Positions 51,147 to 62,426 of a stretch of DNA of 64,000 nucleotides are shown piece by piece. Made by a program: the position numbers and the translations under genes. Source of the stretch: Salinispora fenicalii (GTDB lineage Bacteria > Actinomycetota > Actinomycetes > Mycobacteriales > Micromonosporaceae); assembly GCF_000514815.1 (NCBI RefSeq), contig NZ_AZWQ01000009.1, positions 162,299 through 226,298 on the forward strand, in the 5' to 3' direction. The number at the start of each line of letters is the position of its first letter. Position 1 is the stretch's first letter. The notes under the pieces are model-generated. The model had not been told where the DNA came from. It ran no database searches and was given only the letters and a program-made list of their open reading frames with translations.

Positions 51147-52105
51147 TCGCGGTTGTTGGCGAGGCGTTGGTCGATCTGGTTGCGGAGGACACGGCCGGAA
51201 GCTACCGCGCCGTGCCCGGCGGCTCACCCGCTAACGTCGCGCTCACCCTGGCCCGGCTTGAGCAGCCGGTCCGGCTGCTCGCCCGGCTCGGTAGCGACGG
51301 TTTCGGCCAGCGGATCCGTGGCCACCTACACGCCAACGGAGTGGATCTGACCTGGGCAGTTTCTGCGGTCGAGTCAACCTCACTGGTGGTCGCCACACTC
51401 GACGATTCCGGCCAGGCCACTTATCAGTGCTACCTGGCTGGGACCGCTGACTGGCAGTGGACCATGGCCGAGCTGCCGAACTTCGCGGGCACCGGGCTTA
51501 CCGCCTTGCACTCCGGCTCACTGGCACTCGCCCTGGCTCCGGGCGCGGCGGTCGTGGAAGACCTCTTTGTCCGGGAACGAGGTCGCGGGGAGCTCACCCT
51601 GTCAATCGACCTCAACCTGCGCCCCTCCATCGTCCCCGACCGCGTTGGGGAGCAGCGCCGGGTGGAGCGGCAGGTGCGCTCCGCGCACATTGTCAAGGCG
51701 AGCGAAGAGGACCTGGACTGGCTCTACCCAGACCGCACCATCGAGCAGGTCATGGCCGAGTGGCGGGCCGCCGGGGTGGCCTGTGCGGTGGTGACGCGTG
51801 GCGCTGACGGCAGTTGTCTGCTGGCACCGGACGGCGAGATGTACCGGCAGTCAGCCCGGCGGGGCGAGGTGGTCGATACCGTCGGTGCGGGTGATGCTTT
51901 CACCGGCGGCCTGCTCGCCGCCCTCGCGGACTTCGGTGCGCTCGGTGACCAGCCCGGTGCTCGTCTCGCGGCCGTTACCCCGGATCAGTGGCGCCAGGGG
52001 CTGCACCAGGCCAGCACCATTGCCGCGCTCACCTGCGGCCGGCGGGGGGCCGATCCACCCACGCTCACCGATGTTATGGCGGCGCTTCCCCCGGGGCCGG
52101 GATAG
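51143..52105 (+). CDS. Fructokinase, PfkB family
   Basis: 320-residue sugar kinase. VVGEALVDLV N terminus, PGGSPANVALTLARL substrate motif (about 27) and the catalytic VDTVGAGDAFTGGLLAAL (about 245). The PGGSPANVA form is typical of fructokinases rather than ribokinase or adenosine kinase. GTG at 51143 overlaps the AGE gene stop. Product fructose-6-phosphate could go straight to the PFK encoded at 40136. Confidence 0.88.
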   Translation: MIAVVGEALVDLVAEDTAGSYRAVPGGSPANVALTLARLEQPVRLLARLGSDGFGQRIRGHLHANGVDLTWAVSAVESTSLVVATLDDSGQATYQCYLAGTADWQWTMAELPNFAGTGLTALHSGSLALALAPGAAVVEDLFVRERGRGELTLSIDLNLRPSIVPDRVGEQRRVERQVRSAHIVKASEEDLDWLYPDRTIEQVMAEWRAAGVACAVVTRGADGSCLLAPDGEMYRQSARRGEVVDTVGAGDAFTGGLLAALADFGALGDQPGARLAAVTPDQWRQGLHQASTIAALTCGRRGADPPTLTDVMAALPPGPG

Positions 52106-52114
52106 CGATCTGGG

Positions 52115-52139
52115 CCCGGCCGGCGGAGCGTCGGCCGGG
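52115..52139. terminator. Terminator between fructokinase and LacI genes
   Basis: 8-bp perfect stem CCCGGCCG / CGGCCGGG, 9-nt loop, in the 75-nt convergent gap. Confidence 0.5.
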
Positions 52140-52180
52140 TCATCGGGTGGTGATCGGCGGTCCCGGGCGGCGTCTCGGCA

Positions 52181-53197
52181 TCAGCTTAGGCCGCGTTCAA
52201 CCAGCTGCGTCGGCAGAACCGAGGTCGACGGCCACGACCGGTCCCCACCGATGCGTTCGAACAGTTGCTCCGTCGCGATCCGCGCCAGTTCGCGTTGGTC
52301 GTAGGCGATGACGGTCAACGGCCGGGGCATCAGATGGGACAGTTCGAAATCGTCGAAGCCGACCAACGCCGCGTCGCTGCCTCGGCCATGAAGCTCCTGG
52401 AGTGCGCCGAGGGTGAGGCGGTTGTTGGCGCAGAAGAAAGCAGTGGGCTGATCGGCGAGGCCGAACATTTCTGCCACCGCCCGGCTGGCCTGCTCGGGGC
52501 CCTCTATTCCACTCCGCACCAACGCCTCGTCGTACGGAATACCGGAACCCGACAACTCGGCCTGTATGCCGGCCAATCGCTCACGCATTGTGTATACGTT
52601 CAAGGAACCCAACAATATGCCGATTCGTCGGTGCCCCGCGTCGAGTAGTGAGCGGATTCCGGCGCGACTTCCGCCTTGGTTATCCAGGAGGACCACATCG
52701 GCGAGGAGCTGCCCTGGCGGTCGGTCGAGAAACACCGCCGGAAGGCCCATCTCCACCTCCTGCCGAAGAAAGGAGTGGTCCGTTCCGGCGGGAACCACGA
52801 GCAGGCCGTCCACCCGGCGCTGGACCAACTCCAGCAACAGCGTGCGTTCGCGGTCCGGATCCTCCTCCGAAGAGGCGGTGATCAGCAGTGTCTGGTGCGC
52901 CGCCGCGATCTCCGCGGCGACACCCGCGACCGTCGCGTAGAACGGGTTGGCGATTTCTTCGATGAGCAGGCCGATCGTCGCGCTGAGCTGCCGGGATCGG
53001 AGATTGCGGGCGATGCCGTTGCGCCGGAAGCCCAACTCGGAGATGGCAGTCATTACTCGTCCGGCAAGTTCCGAGCCGACGGCGGGCTCGTTATTCACCA
53101 CGCGGGAGACGGTTTTGAGGCTCACGCCCGCACGCCGCGCGACATCCACCATCGTGGGCCGTCGAGGCTGGGGCAGTTTGGCCGGATGATGCTGCAT
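52181..53197 (-). CDS. LacI-family transcriptional regulator
   Basis: 338-residue repressor-type protein. Helix-turn-helix at about 15-45 (TMVDVARRAGVSLKTVSRVVNN), hinge RNLRSRQLSATIGLLI, then periplasmic-binding-like ligand domain. ATG at 53197; the frame is open to 53335 but the chosen start is the usual distance before the HTH. Its position closing the mannoside locus makes it the likely ligand-responsive controller of O1 and O2 at 46500 and 46695. Confidence 0.9.
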   Translation of the reverse strand: MQHHPAKLPQPRRPTMVDVARRAGVSLKTVSRVVNNEPAVGSELAGRVMTAISELGFRRNGIARNLRSRQLSATIGLLIEEIANPFYATVAGVAAEIAAAHQTLLITASSEEDPDRERTLLLELVQRRVDGLLVVPAGTDHSFLRQEVEMGLPAVFLDRPPGQLLADVVLLDNQGGSRAGIRSLLDAGHRRIGILLGSLNVYTMRERLAGIQAELSGSGIPYDEALVRSGIEGPEQASRAVAEMFGLADQPTAFFCANNRLTLGALQELHGRGSDAALVGFDDFELSHLMPRPLTVIAYDQRELARIATEQLFERIGGDRSWPSTSVLPTQLVERGLS

Positions 53198-53333
53198 GCG
53201 CCGTCCTTGTCGGCCCGTGTCGCCGGATCGGTGGGCTAGCCCGAAAATTTCTCCTGGGTCGAGTTGTCGCACAAGGGCCCGATAACTGTGTTTTCGGCCT
53301 TCCGGTGCGTCACCCGTGACCACCATAACCGTC

Positions 53334-53441
53334 ATGCCTCACCATGCCCACCGCGGGCATCGTGGTCACCATAACCATCATGGTCACTGTAACCATCATG
53401 ATCACGGCAAGCATCATGGTCACCGTAACCATCGTGAATAG
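53334..53441 (+). CDS. Possible His-rich micro-protein
   Basis: A 35-codon frame, ATG to TAG, starts MPHHAHRGHRGHHNHHGH and is nearly half histidine. The 18-bp unit translates as HHGHxN-like repeats. Resembles short metal-binding His-rich proteins, but there is no ribosome site, histidine is mostly CAT rather than the CAC preferred in this genome, and the opposite strand is also open. Equally well a non-coding repeat. Confidence 0.2.
   Translation: MPHHAHRGHRGHHNHHGHCNHHDHGKHHGHRNHRE
53358..53429. repeat. 18-bp tandem repeat, four units
   Basis: Units CATCRTGGTCACCRTAAC begin at 53358, 53376, 53394 and 53412, with partial copies either side. Each contains GGTCACCGTAACC-like 13-nt near-palindromes. 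The array is about 50% GC, well below its surroundings. Confidence 0.85.
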
Positions 53442-53906
53442 CCACGCAGATAACCGGACTTTACCAGTCACTCCACTGCGAACCAACCGCAGCGTACCCG
53501 CGAAAGAGCTATCGGTGGTGTGGGCAGGCGGTTCCCTTCCGGTCGCCACTGGTGGAAATGGGTCGGTGGCGGGGTGTGCGCCCACCGGGCAGCGTCGGGT
53601 GTCGCGGGTCGATCCGCAGGCAACCGGAGCTGGTCGTCGTTCCAGTACATCCAACGTGGCCGGAGCCGATGAAGGTTGTCCGGTCCAGCCTCTCGAACGG
53701 GCCGGTGAGCCTCGGTCGGTCTGCAGCATGCGCCTCCGGGAACCTGCCTCAGCGATGGGTGTTTCCGTAATAAATGCGGGCTTTCTGCTCTATAGCTGAA
53801 TTTATATATTCAATGTCTTGTGCTTGTGTCCGAGTTGCGATCAACGGGTGTGCGGCCGGTTTGCCGCTGAAATCCAGAGTGTTCCGTTGCGATGCGTGTG
53901 AACTTC

Positions 53907-53935
53907 TTGACGAATTTGTGGCCTGTGAGTAACGT
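53907..53935 (+). promoter_or_regulatory. Chitinase promoter
   Basis: TTGACG and TAACGT separated by exactly 17 nt, ending 45 nt before the ATG. Downstream in the leader comes AAAGTTTCCTAAC, which I recall from leaders of other secreted actinobacterial glycosidases (unverified). Confidence 0.55.
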
Positions 53936-53980
53936 CTCATAATTATTAAAAAAGTTTCCTAACTGTTTGAGGAGTGTTTC

Positions 53981-55603
<1,623 letters not shown>

Positions 55604-55624
55604 GACCCCGACCGAGGCATGATC

Positions 55625-55672
55625 GACACGGGTGGGGGAGGAGCCGCGGAACGCTCCTTCCCCGCCCGTGTC
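55625..55672 (+). terminator. Chitinase terminator
   Basis: 20-bp stem with two G-U wobbles (GACACGGGTGGGGGAGGAGC pairing to 55653-55672), 8-nt loop, 22 nt after the stop. Confidence 0.8.
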
Positions 55673-55745
55673 GTTAGGCTGGCGCCTCGGCCGATGTGAC
55701 AGACTCGCCGGTCGACGGTCGGAATCCCTGGCGTTCGGAGGTGGC

Positions 55746-56234
55746 ATGCGTACGGCGTACCGGAGGCTGGTGCTCGGCGTGCTCGGCGGGAGTTTGCTGG
55801 TGACCCTCCTCGGTTGCGGCGCGGACGAGCCGGCGGAGTCCGCCGAGGAGGCGCCCGCGGTCGAGAGTGCGACCAAGGCGCGGGAGCGGGTGCAGGCGTA
55901 CCTCGATGCGGTAGCGGCCAAGGACGTGGCTGCCGGGCGCAGCCAGTTCTGCGCCGTGATGCACCCGGCGTTCGACGCCGTCGCCACCGGACCGAGCGGC
56001 GACTTCGCTGATCACTTCGAGGTGTCGCAGGCGCAGATCACCGAGGTTGGGCCCGGTCCGCGGGGCGAGGAGGTGAGCGCGACGGTCTCGGTGACCAGCG
56101 GTGCGGAGGACTTGGTCCGCCCGCTGCTGTTCACGGTCACCCGGGATGGGGCCGACTGGTGTATCGCGAGTGAGACACCCGGCAGTACGGCGCCCGCCTC
56201 GACCGGGACTCCTGAGCCGATCGAGACCCCCTGA
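55746..56234 (+). CDS. Hypothetical lipoprotein
   Basis: 162 residues. Signal with lipobox TLLGC (Cys about 22), then acidic linker and a cystatin/NTF2-like alpha+beta domain (KARERVQAYLDAVAAKDVAAGRSQFCAVMH) as in many actinobacterial lipoproteins; Thr/Pro-rich end. ATG at 55746 with GGAGG upstream. Function unknown. Confidence 0.72.
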   Translation: MRTAYRRLVLGVLGGSLLVTLLGCGADEPAESAEEAPAVESATKARERVQAYLDAVAAKDVAAGRSQFCAVMHPAFDAVATGPSGDFADHFEVSQAQITEVGPGPRGEEVSATVSVTSGAEDLVRPLLFTVTRDGADWCIASETPGSTAPASTGTPEPIETP

Positions 56235-56346
56235 TTCGGCTGCTCCCGCGGCCGGTGTGCTCGCCCGATTCGGCGCGAGCTCGGTGGCGGATCTCTCACC
56301 TGCCGGAACGGCCCCCCTCGCGGGTTTGGTGCTGGGTCCGTCGCCG

Positions 56347-57878
<1,532 letters not shown>

Positions 57879-57898
<20 letters not shown>

Positions 57899-58925
57899 AG
57901 ACGTCATGATCGATTTGCGTTCGGACACCGTCACCCGCCCGACCGCAGGAATGCGGGAGGCGATGGCCATCGCCGAGGTGGGCGATGACGTGTACGGCGA
58001 AGACCCTACGGTCAACGCCCTCGAAGCCGAGGTTGCGGCGCTCTTCGGCCACGAGGCGGCGCTGTTCTGCCCGACCGGGACGATGGCCAACCAGATTTCG
58101 CTGCAGTTGTTGGTGCCGCCCGGCAGTGAGCTGCTCTGCGACGCGGACGCGCATGTGGTGACGTATGAGCTCGGTGCGGCTGCCGCGTACGGCGGCATTT
58201 CGTCGCGGACCTGGCCGGCGGTCGCCGCGGCGGTTGACCCCGACGTGGTTGCCGGCATGATTCGGCCCGACGGCTACTTCGCGGTGCCCACCCGGGCTGT
58301 CGCCGTGGAGCAGACCCACAACCGGGGCGGCGGTGGTGTGATCCCGCTGGCGGCTCTGCGTGAGCTACGCCGGGTCGCCGACGACGCCCAGGTCGCGGTG
58401 CACTGCGACGGTGCTCGGATTTGGCACGCGCACATCGCCGATGGTGTTCCGCTGGCCACCTACGGCATGCTCTTTGACACTCTGTCGGTCTGCCTCTCCA
58501 AGGGGCTCGGCGCGCCGGTCGGCTCGCTGGTGGTCGGCAGTGCCGACAAGATCGAACGAGCTCGGTTCATCCGTAAGCGGATGGGGGGCGGTATGCGGCA
58601 GGCCGGGATCCTCGCCGCTGCCGGCCGGTACGCCCTGGCAAACCAGGTGCAGCGGCTTGCCGAGGATCACGCGAAGGCGACCCGGCTCGCCGATGCGGTT
58701 GCGCCGTTCGGGGTCTTGGCGGCAGAGGTGCGTACCAACCTGGTCCCATTGGATCTCACCAAGACGCCGATGGACGCTCACACCTTCGCTGCCGCGGCCC
58801 GTGCGGAAGGGGTGCTGGTCAGTGTGCTCGGTCCGCGTACCGCCCGCCTGGTCACTCATCTAGGTGTGGACGATGCGGCGATCAACCGCGCGGTTGACGT
58901 CCTCACCCGTGCCTTGCGTACCTGA
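57879..58925 (+). CDS. ltaE: Low-specificity threonine aldolase
   Basis: 348-residue PLP enzyme splitting threonine to glycine and acetaldehyde. [19 protein letters not shown] at the start of homology, the CDGARIWHA Asp/Arg region and PLP lysine in [14 protein letters not shown] (about 205). GTG at 57879 has a textbook AAGGAGG site, yet homology starts at residue 10 and the first eight residues (MADARSED) come from a repeat unit; ATG at 57906 would give 339 residues and a normal N terminus. Confidence 0.9.
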
Positions 58926-58953
58926 TCCGCGCAGCGGGCCGGTCAGGTACGCA
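58915..58953. terminator. Bidirectional terminator covering two stop codons
   Basis: 11-bp perfect stem TGCGTACCTGA / TCAGGTACGCA with a 17-nt loop. Both convergent genes end in it, and as a result both proteins end Leu-Arg-Thr. Confidence 0.65.
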
Positions 58954-59806
58954 GTCGTTTGAGAACGGCCACGTCGCCGGCGTGGCCCACGTGCTTCTCG
59001 GTGGGGGTCTCCACCACCGTCGGCACCCCGGAGGTCGCCGGGTGGCGCATCAGCTCGGCGAAGGCGGGCTCCCCGATGCTGCCCTTGCCAATGTTCTCGT
59101 GCCGGTCCCGGGTGGAACCGCAGAGGTCCTTCGAGTCGTTGGCGTGCACTAGCCGCAGCCGGTCCGCCCCCACGGTGTTGACCAGCGTGTCGAGCGTGGC
59201 GGTCATGCCCCCTTCGACGGTCAGGTCATGCCCGGCGGCCCAGGCATGGCAGGTATCGAAGCAGACACCGAGCCATGGGTGCCGGTCAACCGCGTCCAGG
59301 TAGGGGCCGAGTTGTTCTACCCGGGCGGCGAGCGAGCGCCCGCCGCCGGCGCTCGGTTCGACCAGCAGCATTGGCCCATTCGTGTCACCGGTGGTGTCCA
59401 GCAGTGGCAGCAGTACTTCCCGGACCTGGCGCATCGCCGTGTCGGCGTATCCGGCGTCAACCGCGCTGCCGGCGTGGAACACCACCCCCTGGGCGCCGAT
59501 CGCCGCCCCTCGGCGTAGCGCGTGCGCCAGCGTCAGCGCGGACCGCTCCACCGTCGCCGCCGTGGGTGAGCCGAGGTTGACCAGTAGGGACGCGTGGATG
59601 AACACCGGGACGCCGCGCTCGGCGCAGCCGTCGCGAAACAGTGCATCCTGCGTCGGGTTGCCGGGCGGTAACGCCCAGCCCCGCGAATTGGACACGTAGA
59701 CCTGAGTGACCTCGGCGCCCGTCGCATCCAGGTAGGGAAGGGCGGCCTTCGCCAGCCCGCCACTGGTCGGTGTATGCGCGCCAACCGGTCGTGTCGTCGT
59801 CATCAC
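58943..59806 (-). CDS. nfo: Endonuclease IV (deoxyribonuclease IV)
   Basis: 287-residue AP endonuclease, TIM barrel with three zinc ions. FIHASLLVNLGSP, VFHAGSAVDAG, LLVEPSAGGG, VCFDTCHAWAAGHD and LVHANDSK supply the His/Glu/Asp ligands. It cuts 5' to abasic sites. The GTG at 59806 overlaps the kinase stop (GTGATGA); ATG at 59803 is an equally good start. It is transcribed with the PASTA kinase. Confidence 0.9.
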   Translation of the reverse strand: MMTTTRPVGAHTPTSGGLAKAALPYLDATGAEVTQVYVSNSRGWALPPGNPTQDALFRDGCAERGVPVFIHASLLVNLGSPTAATVERSALTLAHALRRGAAIGAQGVVFHAGSAVDAGYADTAMRQVREVLLPLLDTTGDTNGPMLLVEPSAGGGRSLAARVEQLGPYLDAVDRHPWLGVCFDTCHAWAAGHDLTVEGGMTATLDTLVNTVGADRLRLVHANDSKDLCGSTRDRHENIGKGSIGEPAFAELMRHPATSGVPTVVETPTEKHVGHAGDVAVLKRLRT

Positions 59807-61785
59807 AGGCAGCCGAGGGTGATCTGGGTACCCGGTGGCACCTGGGAGTTCTCACCGGGGCTCTGGAACCGAACGGTGCCGTTCTGGTTGAACTGCACCG
59901 CGACCGGGAAGGACTGCCCCTCCAACACCTGCTTGGCTTGCTGGCACGGCATGCCGATCACGCGGGGGACGACCACCTGCGGTGGGCCCTGGCTCACCTC
60001 CAGGCTGACCTCCGTCCCCTTCTCCACGCCGTCGCCGTCGGCTGGACTCTGCCCGATGACCTCGTTCTTGGGCTTGTCGGACTCCTTCACCGTCGGCGGT
60101 TCAACGAGTACCAGACCGAGCTGGTTCAGGATCGAACGGGCCTCGTTCAGGGGCTTGCCGACCAGGTTCGGCACCGAGATGGGCGCCCTACCTTTACTCA
60201 GGGTTACCGTGATCTCGTGTCCGGGCTTGACCTCGGCGCCCGCCTTCGGGTCGGTGGCGACCACCATCCCCTCGGGCAGGCTGTTGTGGTAGCTAGCGGA
60301 ACCCTTGATCACCTTCAGGCCGGCTTCGGTCAGGTCGGTCGCGGCCAACTCGAACTCTTTGCCGACGACATCCGGCACCGCGAACTGTTCGGGGCCCAGA
60401 GAGAGGGTGAGGGTGATCGTGCCACCCTTCACGATGCGGGACGTGGAGGCCGGATCCTGGGAAAGGACGGCGTCCTTCGGTATCTGATCGTCGTGGCGCG
60501 GGTCGGCGTATCGGGGGACCAGACCGGCCCGCTTCGCCTGTGCTTCCGCGGCGGCCCGGTCCAGGCTCACCAACTCTGGGGCCTGCGTGTAGCGACCGAC
60601 CCCAACCCACCAGCCACCCACCGCGGCGATCAGCCCGAGCATCACGACGACAGCGGCCACCGCGAGCCGGCCGCGCTGTTCACCCATGATTCGGCCGGGC
60701 AGCGGGGCCAACCGGGACCGGGCACTCTCGTTGTCGGCCGCCCGTCGTCGGCCACCCCGGGGGGCCTCCTCGGGTAGCCGGGCCCAGGCGGGGCGCTGCG
60801 CCGGCTGCACGGTGGCGACCATCATGGTTGGCTCGCTCACCGGGGGCTTCTCGGTCACTCGGCGCAGCACTGTGGTGTGGGTATTGGGGTTGCCCAACCC
60901 CTCCCGCGTCACCTGCACCTGGGCGAGTAGCGCACTGGCATCGGCCGGGCGGGCGCCGGGATCGCGCCGGGTAGCGCGGATGACCAGGTCGTCGAGGGCC
61001 TTCGGTAGCCCTGGCGCCAGGGTTGACGGTGCCGGCACATCCTGTCGCACATGCTGCCAGGCCACCTCGACCGGGTGATGGCCGTCGTACGGTACGCGGC
61101 CGGTGAGCATCTCGAACAGCACAATGCCGGCCGAATAGACGTCGGTGCGCGGGTCGGCGTGCCCGTCGGTTACCAGCTCCGGGGCGACATAGGCGATCGT
61201 GGCCATCAGCTGGTTGGCCTGCGCGTCGTCGGAGCTCGCCTCCACGGCCTGGGCCAATCCGAAATCAGCGACCTTCACCACGCTGTCGACCAGGTTGGCC
61301 GCGCCCCCGGTCGGTGCCTCGGCGACCAGCACATTCTCCGGCTTGACATCCCGATGGACGAGCCCGGCCCGGTGCGCGGCGGCGATCGCGGCGAGCACCT
61401 GTTCGGTGATCGCGAGCGCCTCGTCGGGGTTGAGTCGGTGCCGTTCGGCGAGCACGTCGCGCAGCGTGCGACCGCGTACGTACTCCATGACCAGGTATGG
61501 CCGGTCGGCGTGGATGCCCTGGTCGTAGACCGCGACGACGTTGGGGTGGGTCAGTCGAGCGATGGTCTTCGCCTCGTCGGCGAAACGCTCCACGAAGCTC
61601 GCTGCCTGCCCCTGAGGCTCCGGGCCCGACGCGGGATGGATGATCTTAACTGCGACGGTGCGATCGAGGCGTTCGTCGGTTGCGGTGTATACAGTCGCCA
61701 TGCCACCCCGGGCGACTCGACCGCGGATGCGGTAGCGCCCGTCGATCAGTGAGCCCAGCAACGTGTCGGCGACCTGTGTGTCCAT
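59803..61785 (-). CDS. PASTA-domain serine/threonine protein kinase
   Basis: 660-residue membrane kinase. Kinase domain 16-280 (GRVARGGMATVY P-loop, AVKIIHP Lys, HRDVKPENVL catalytic loop, DFGLAQ), juxtamembrane Arg-rich stretch, one helix (about 375-400) and four extracellular PASTA repeats (about 405-660) with the NLVGKPLNEARSIL-like pattern. By position it equals PknL (Rv2176), which lacks PASTA repeats; the architecture is that of PknB. ATG at 61785; an open frame upstream adds no homology. Divergent from an Rv2175c-like gene, a known PknL substrate type. Confidence 0.93.
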   Translation of the reverse strand: MDTQVADTLLGSLIDGRYRIRGRVARGGMATVYTATDERLDRTVAVKIIHPASGPEPQGQAASFVERFADEAKTIARLTHPNVVAVYDQGIHADRPYLVMEYVRGRTLRDVLAERHRLNPDEALAITEQVLAAIAAAHRAGLVHRDVKPENVLVAEAPTGGAANLVDSVVKVADFGLAQAVEASSDDAQANQLMATIAYVAPELVTDGHADPRTDVYSAGIVLFEMLTGRVPYDGHHPVEVAWQHVRQDVPAPSTLAPGLPKALDDLVIRATRRDPGARPADASALLAQVQVTREGLGNPNTHTTVLRRVTEKPPVSEPTMMVATVQPAQRPAWARLPEEAPRGGRRRAADNESARSRLAPLPGRIMGEQRGRLAVAAVVVMLGLIAAVGGWWVGVGRYTQAPELVSLDRAAAEAQAKRAGLVPRYADPRHDDQIPKDAVLSQDPASTSRIVKGGTITLTLSLGPEQFAVPDVVGKEFELAATDLTEAGLKVIKGSASYHNSLPEGMVVATDPKAGAEVKPGHEITVTLSKGRAPISVPNLVGKPLNEARSILNQLGLVLVEPPTVKESDKPKNEVIGQSPADGDGVEKGTEVSLEVSQGPPQVVVPRVIGMPCQQAKQVLEGQSFPVAVQFNQNGTVRFQSPGENSQVPPGTQITLGCL

Positions 61786-61800
61786 CGGCAGGGAGTCTAT

Positions 61801-61826
61801 GTGTCCAGGGGTAGGTGGTTGGACAC
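61801..61826. promoter_or_regulatory. Inverted repeat before the PASTA kinase
   Basis: GTGTCCA (61801-61807) and TGGACAC (61820-61826), perfect 7-bp arms with 12 nt between, 16 nt from the kinase ATG in the divergent gap. Confidence 0.3.
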
Positions 61827-61970
61827 CGATGCTACAGGCCGGCAGTGTTGTTTTGAATTCGGTGACTCGCCACACGGTTGTTTTCGCAGCTCCGGCCAGT
61901 GCACAACGGTCCTGATCCGGTGCCGTGGGGGCCCTCGCCCGATGCCGGGGCGACGTGGCAGGGTGGTTGG

Positions 61971-62354
61971 GTGACCGACTCCGTTCCCGCTGGCGAGCCC
62001 GCCATGAGCCCTGCCGCCGAAGAACCGGCTGCGTGGCTGACCCTGCCGGCTGTCGCCGAGCACCTTGACCTGACGATCAGCAAGGTCCACCAGATGATCC
62101 GGGACCGGGAGCTGATCGCGGTCCGCCGAGACGGTGCCCGTCGGGTGCCGGCGGACCTGGTGGCGACCCGAGGGGTGCTCAAGCATCTACCCGGGGTGCT
62201 GAATCTCCTCACCGACGCTGGCTACGACGATGAAGAGATCCTGCGTTGGCTGTATCAGCCCGACGACACCCTGCCCGGCGGCACCGCCGCCGTGGCGCTA
62301 GCCGGCGATCAGGCCCGCGAAGTCAAACGTCGCGCCCAGGCCCTCGGCTTCTGA
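61971..62354 (+). CDS. Rv2175c-like DNA-binding protein
   Basis: 127-residue winged-helix type protein. HTH: WLTLPAVAEHLDLTISKVHQMIRDRELIAVRRDG near residue 20-50; then an all-helical tail DDEEILRWLYQPDDTLPGG. The M. tuberculosis protein Rv2175c is phosphorylated by PknL on an N-terminal Thr and this alters DNA binding; the N terminus here also contains Thr/Ser. GTG at 61971 after GGGTGG. Regulated partner of the divergent kinase by inference. Confidence 0.83.
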   Translation: MTDSVPAGEPAMSPAAEEPAAWLTLPAVAEHLDLTISKVHQMIRDRELIAVRRDGARRVPADLVATRGVLKHLPGVLNLLTDAGYDDEEILRWLYQPDDTLPGGTAAVALAGDQAREVKRRAQALGF

Positions 62355-62364
62355 CCTCGGCGGT

Positions 62365-62400
62365 CCCCGTCCAGTCCGGTCGAGGTCAGGCCGGACGGGG
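62365..62400. terminator. Hairpin between the Rv2175c-like and polyprenyl synthetase genes
   Basis: CCCCGTCC / GGACGGGG, 8-bp stem with a 20-nt loop holding a further CCGG pair; a second GGACGGGG follows. Convergent gap of 72 nt. Confidence 0.35.
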
Positions 62401-62426
62401 TGGGGTCAGGCCCGGACGGGGCGGCG

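Larger units (their letters stand above)
53198..53980. other. 783-bp gap between lacI-type and chitinase genes
   Basis: No convincing full-length gene. It contains the 18-bp array with its His-rich frame (53334-53441), about 320 bp of ordinary GC-rich DNA with only random frames, then an AT-rich stretch (from about 53760) that holds the chitinase promoter. Near 53266 TTGTCGCACAA is a weak palindrome that could serve the lacI-type gene. Confidence 0.6.

Noticed and set aside
53198..53340. DasR/chitin-type operator near the chitinase
   Set aside because: I searched for ACTGGTCTAGACCAGT-like sites between 53198 and 53980 and saw none.
53344..53799. Long frame through the 18-bp array (VTVTIM repeats)
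   Set aside because: Both strands are open through the array, the rest has no domain-like pattern, and there is no ribosome site.
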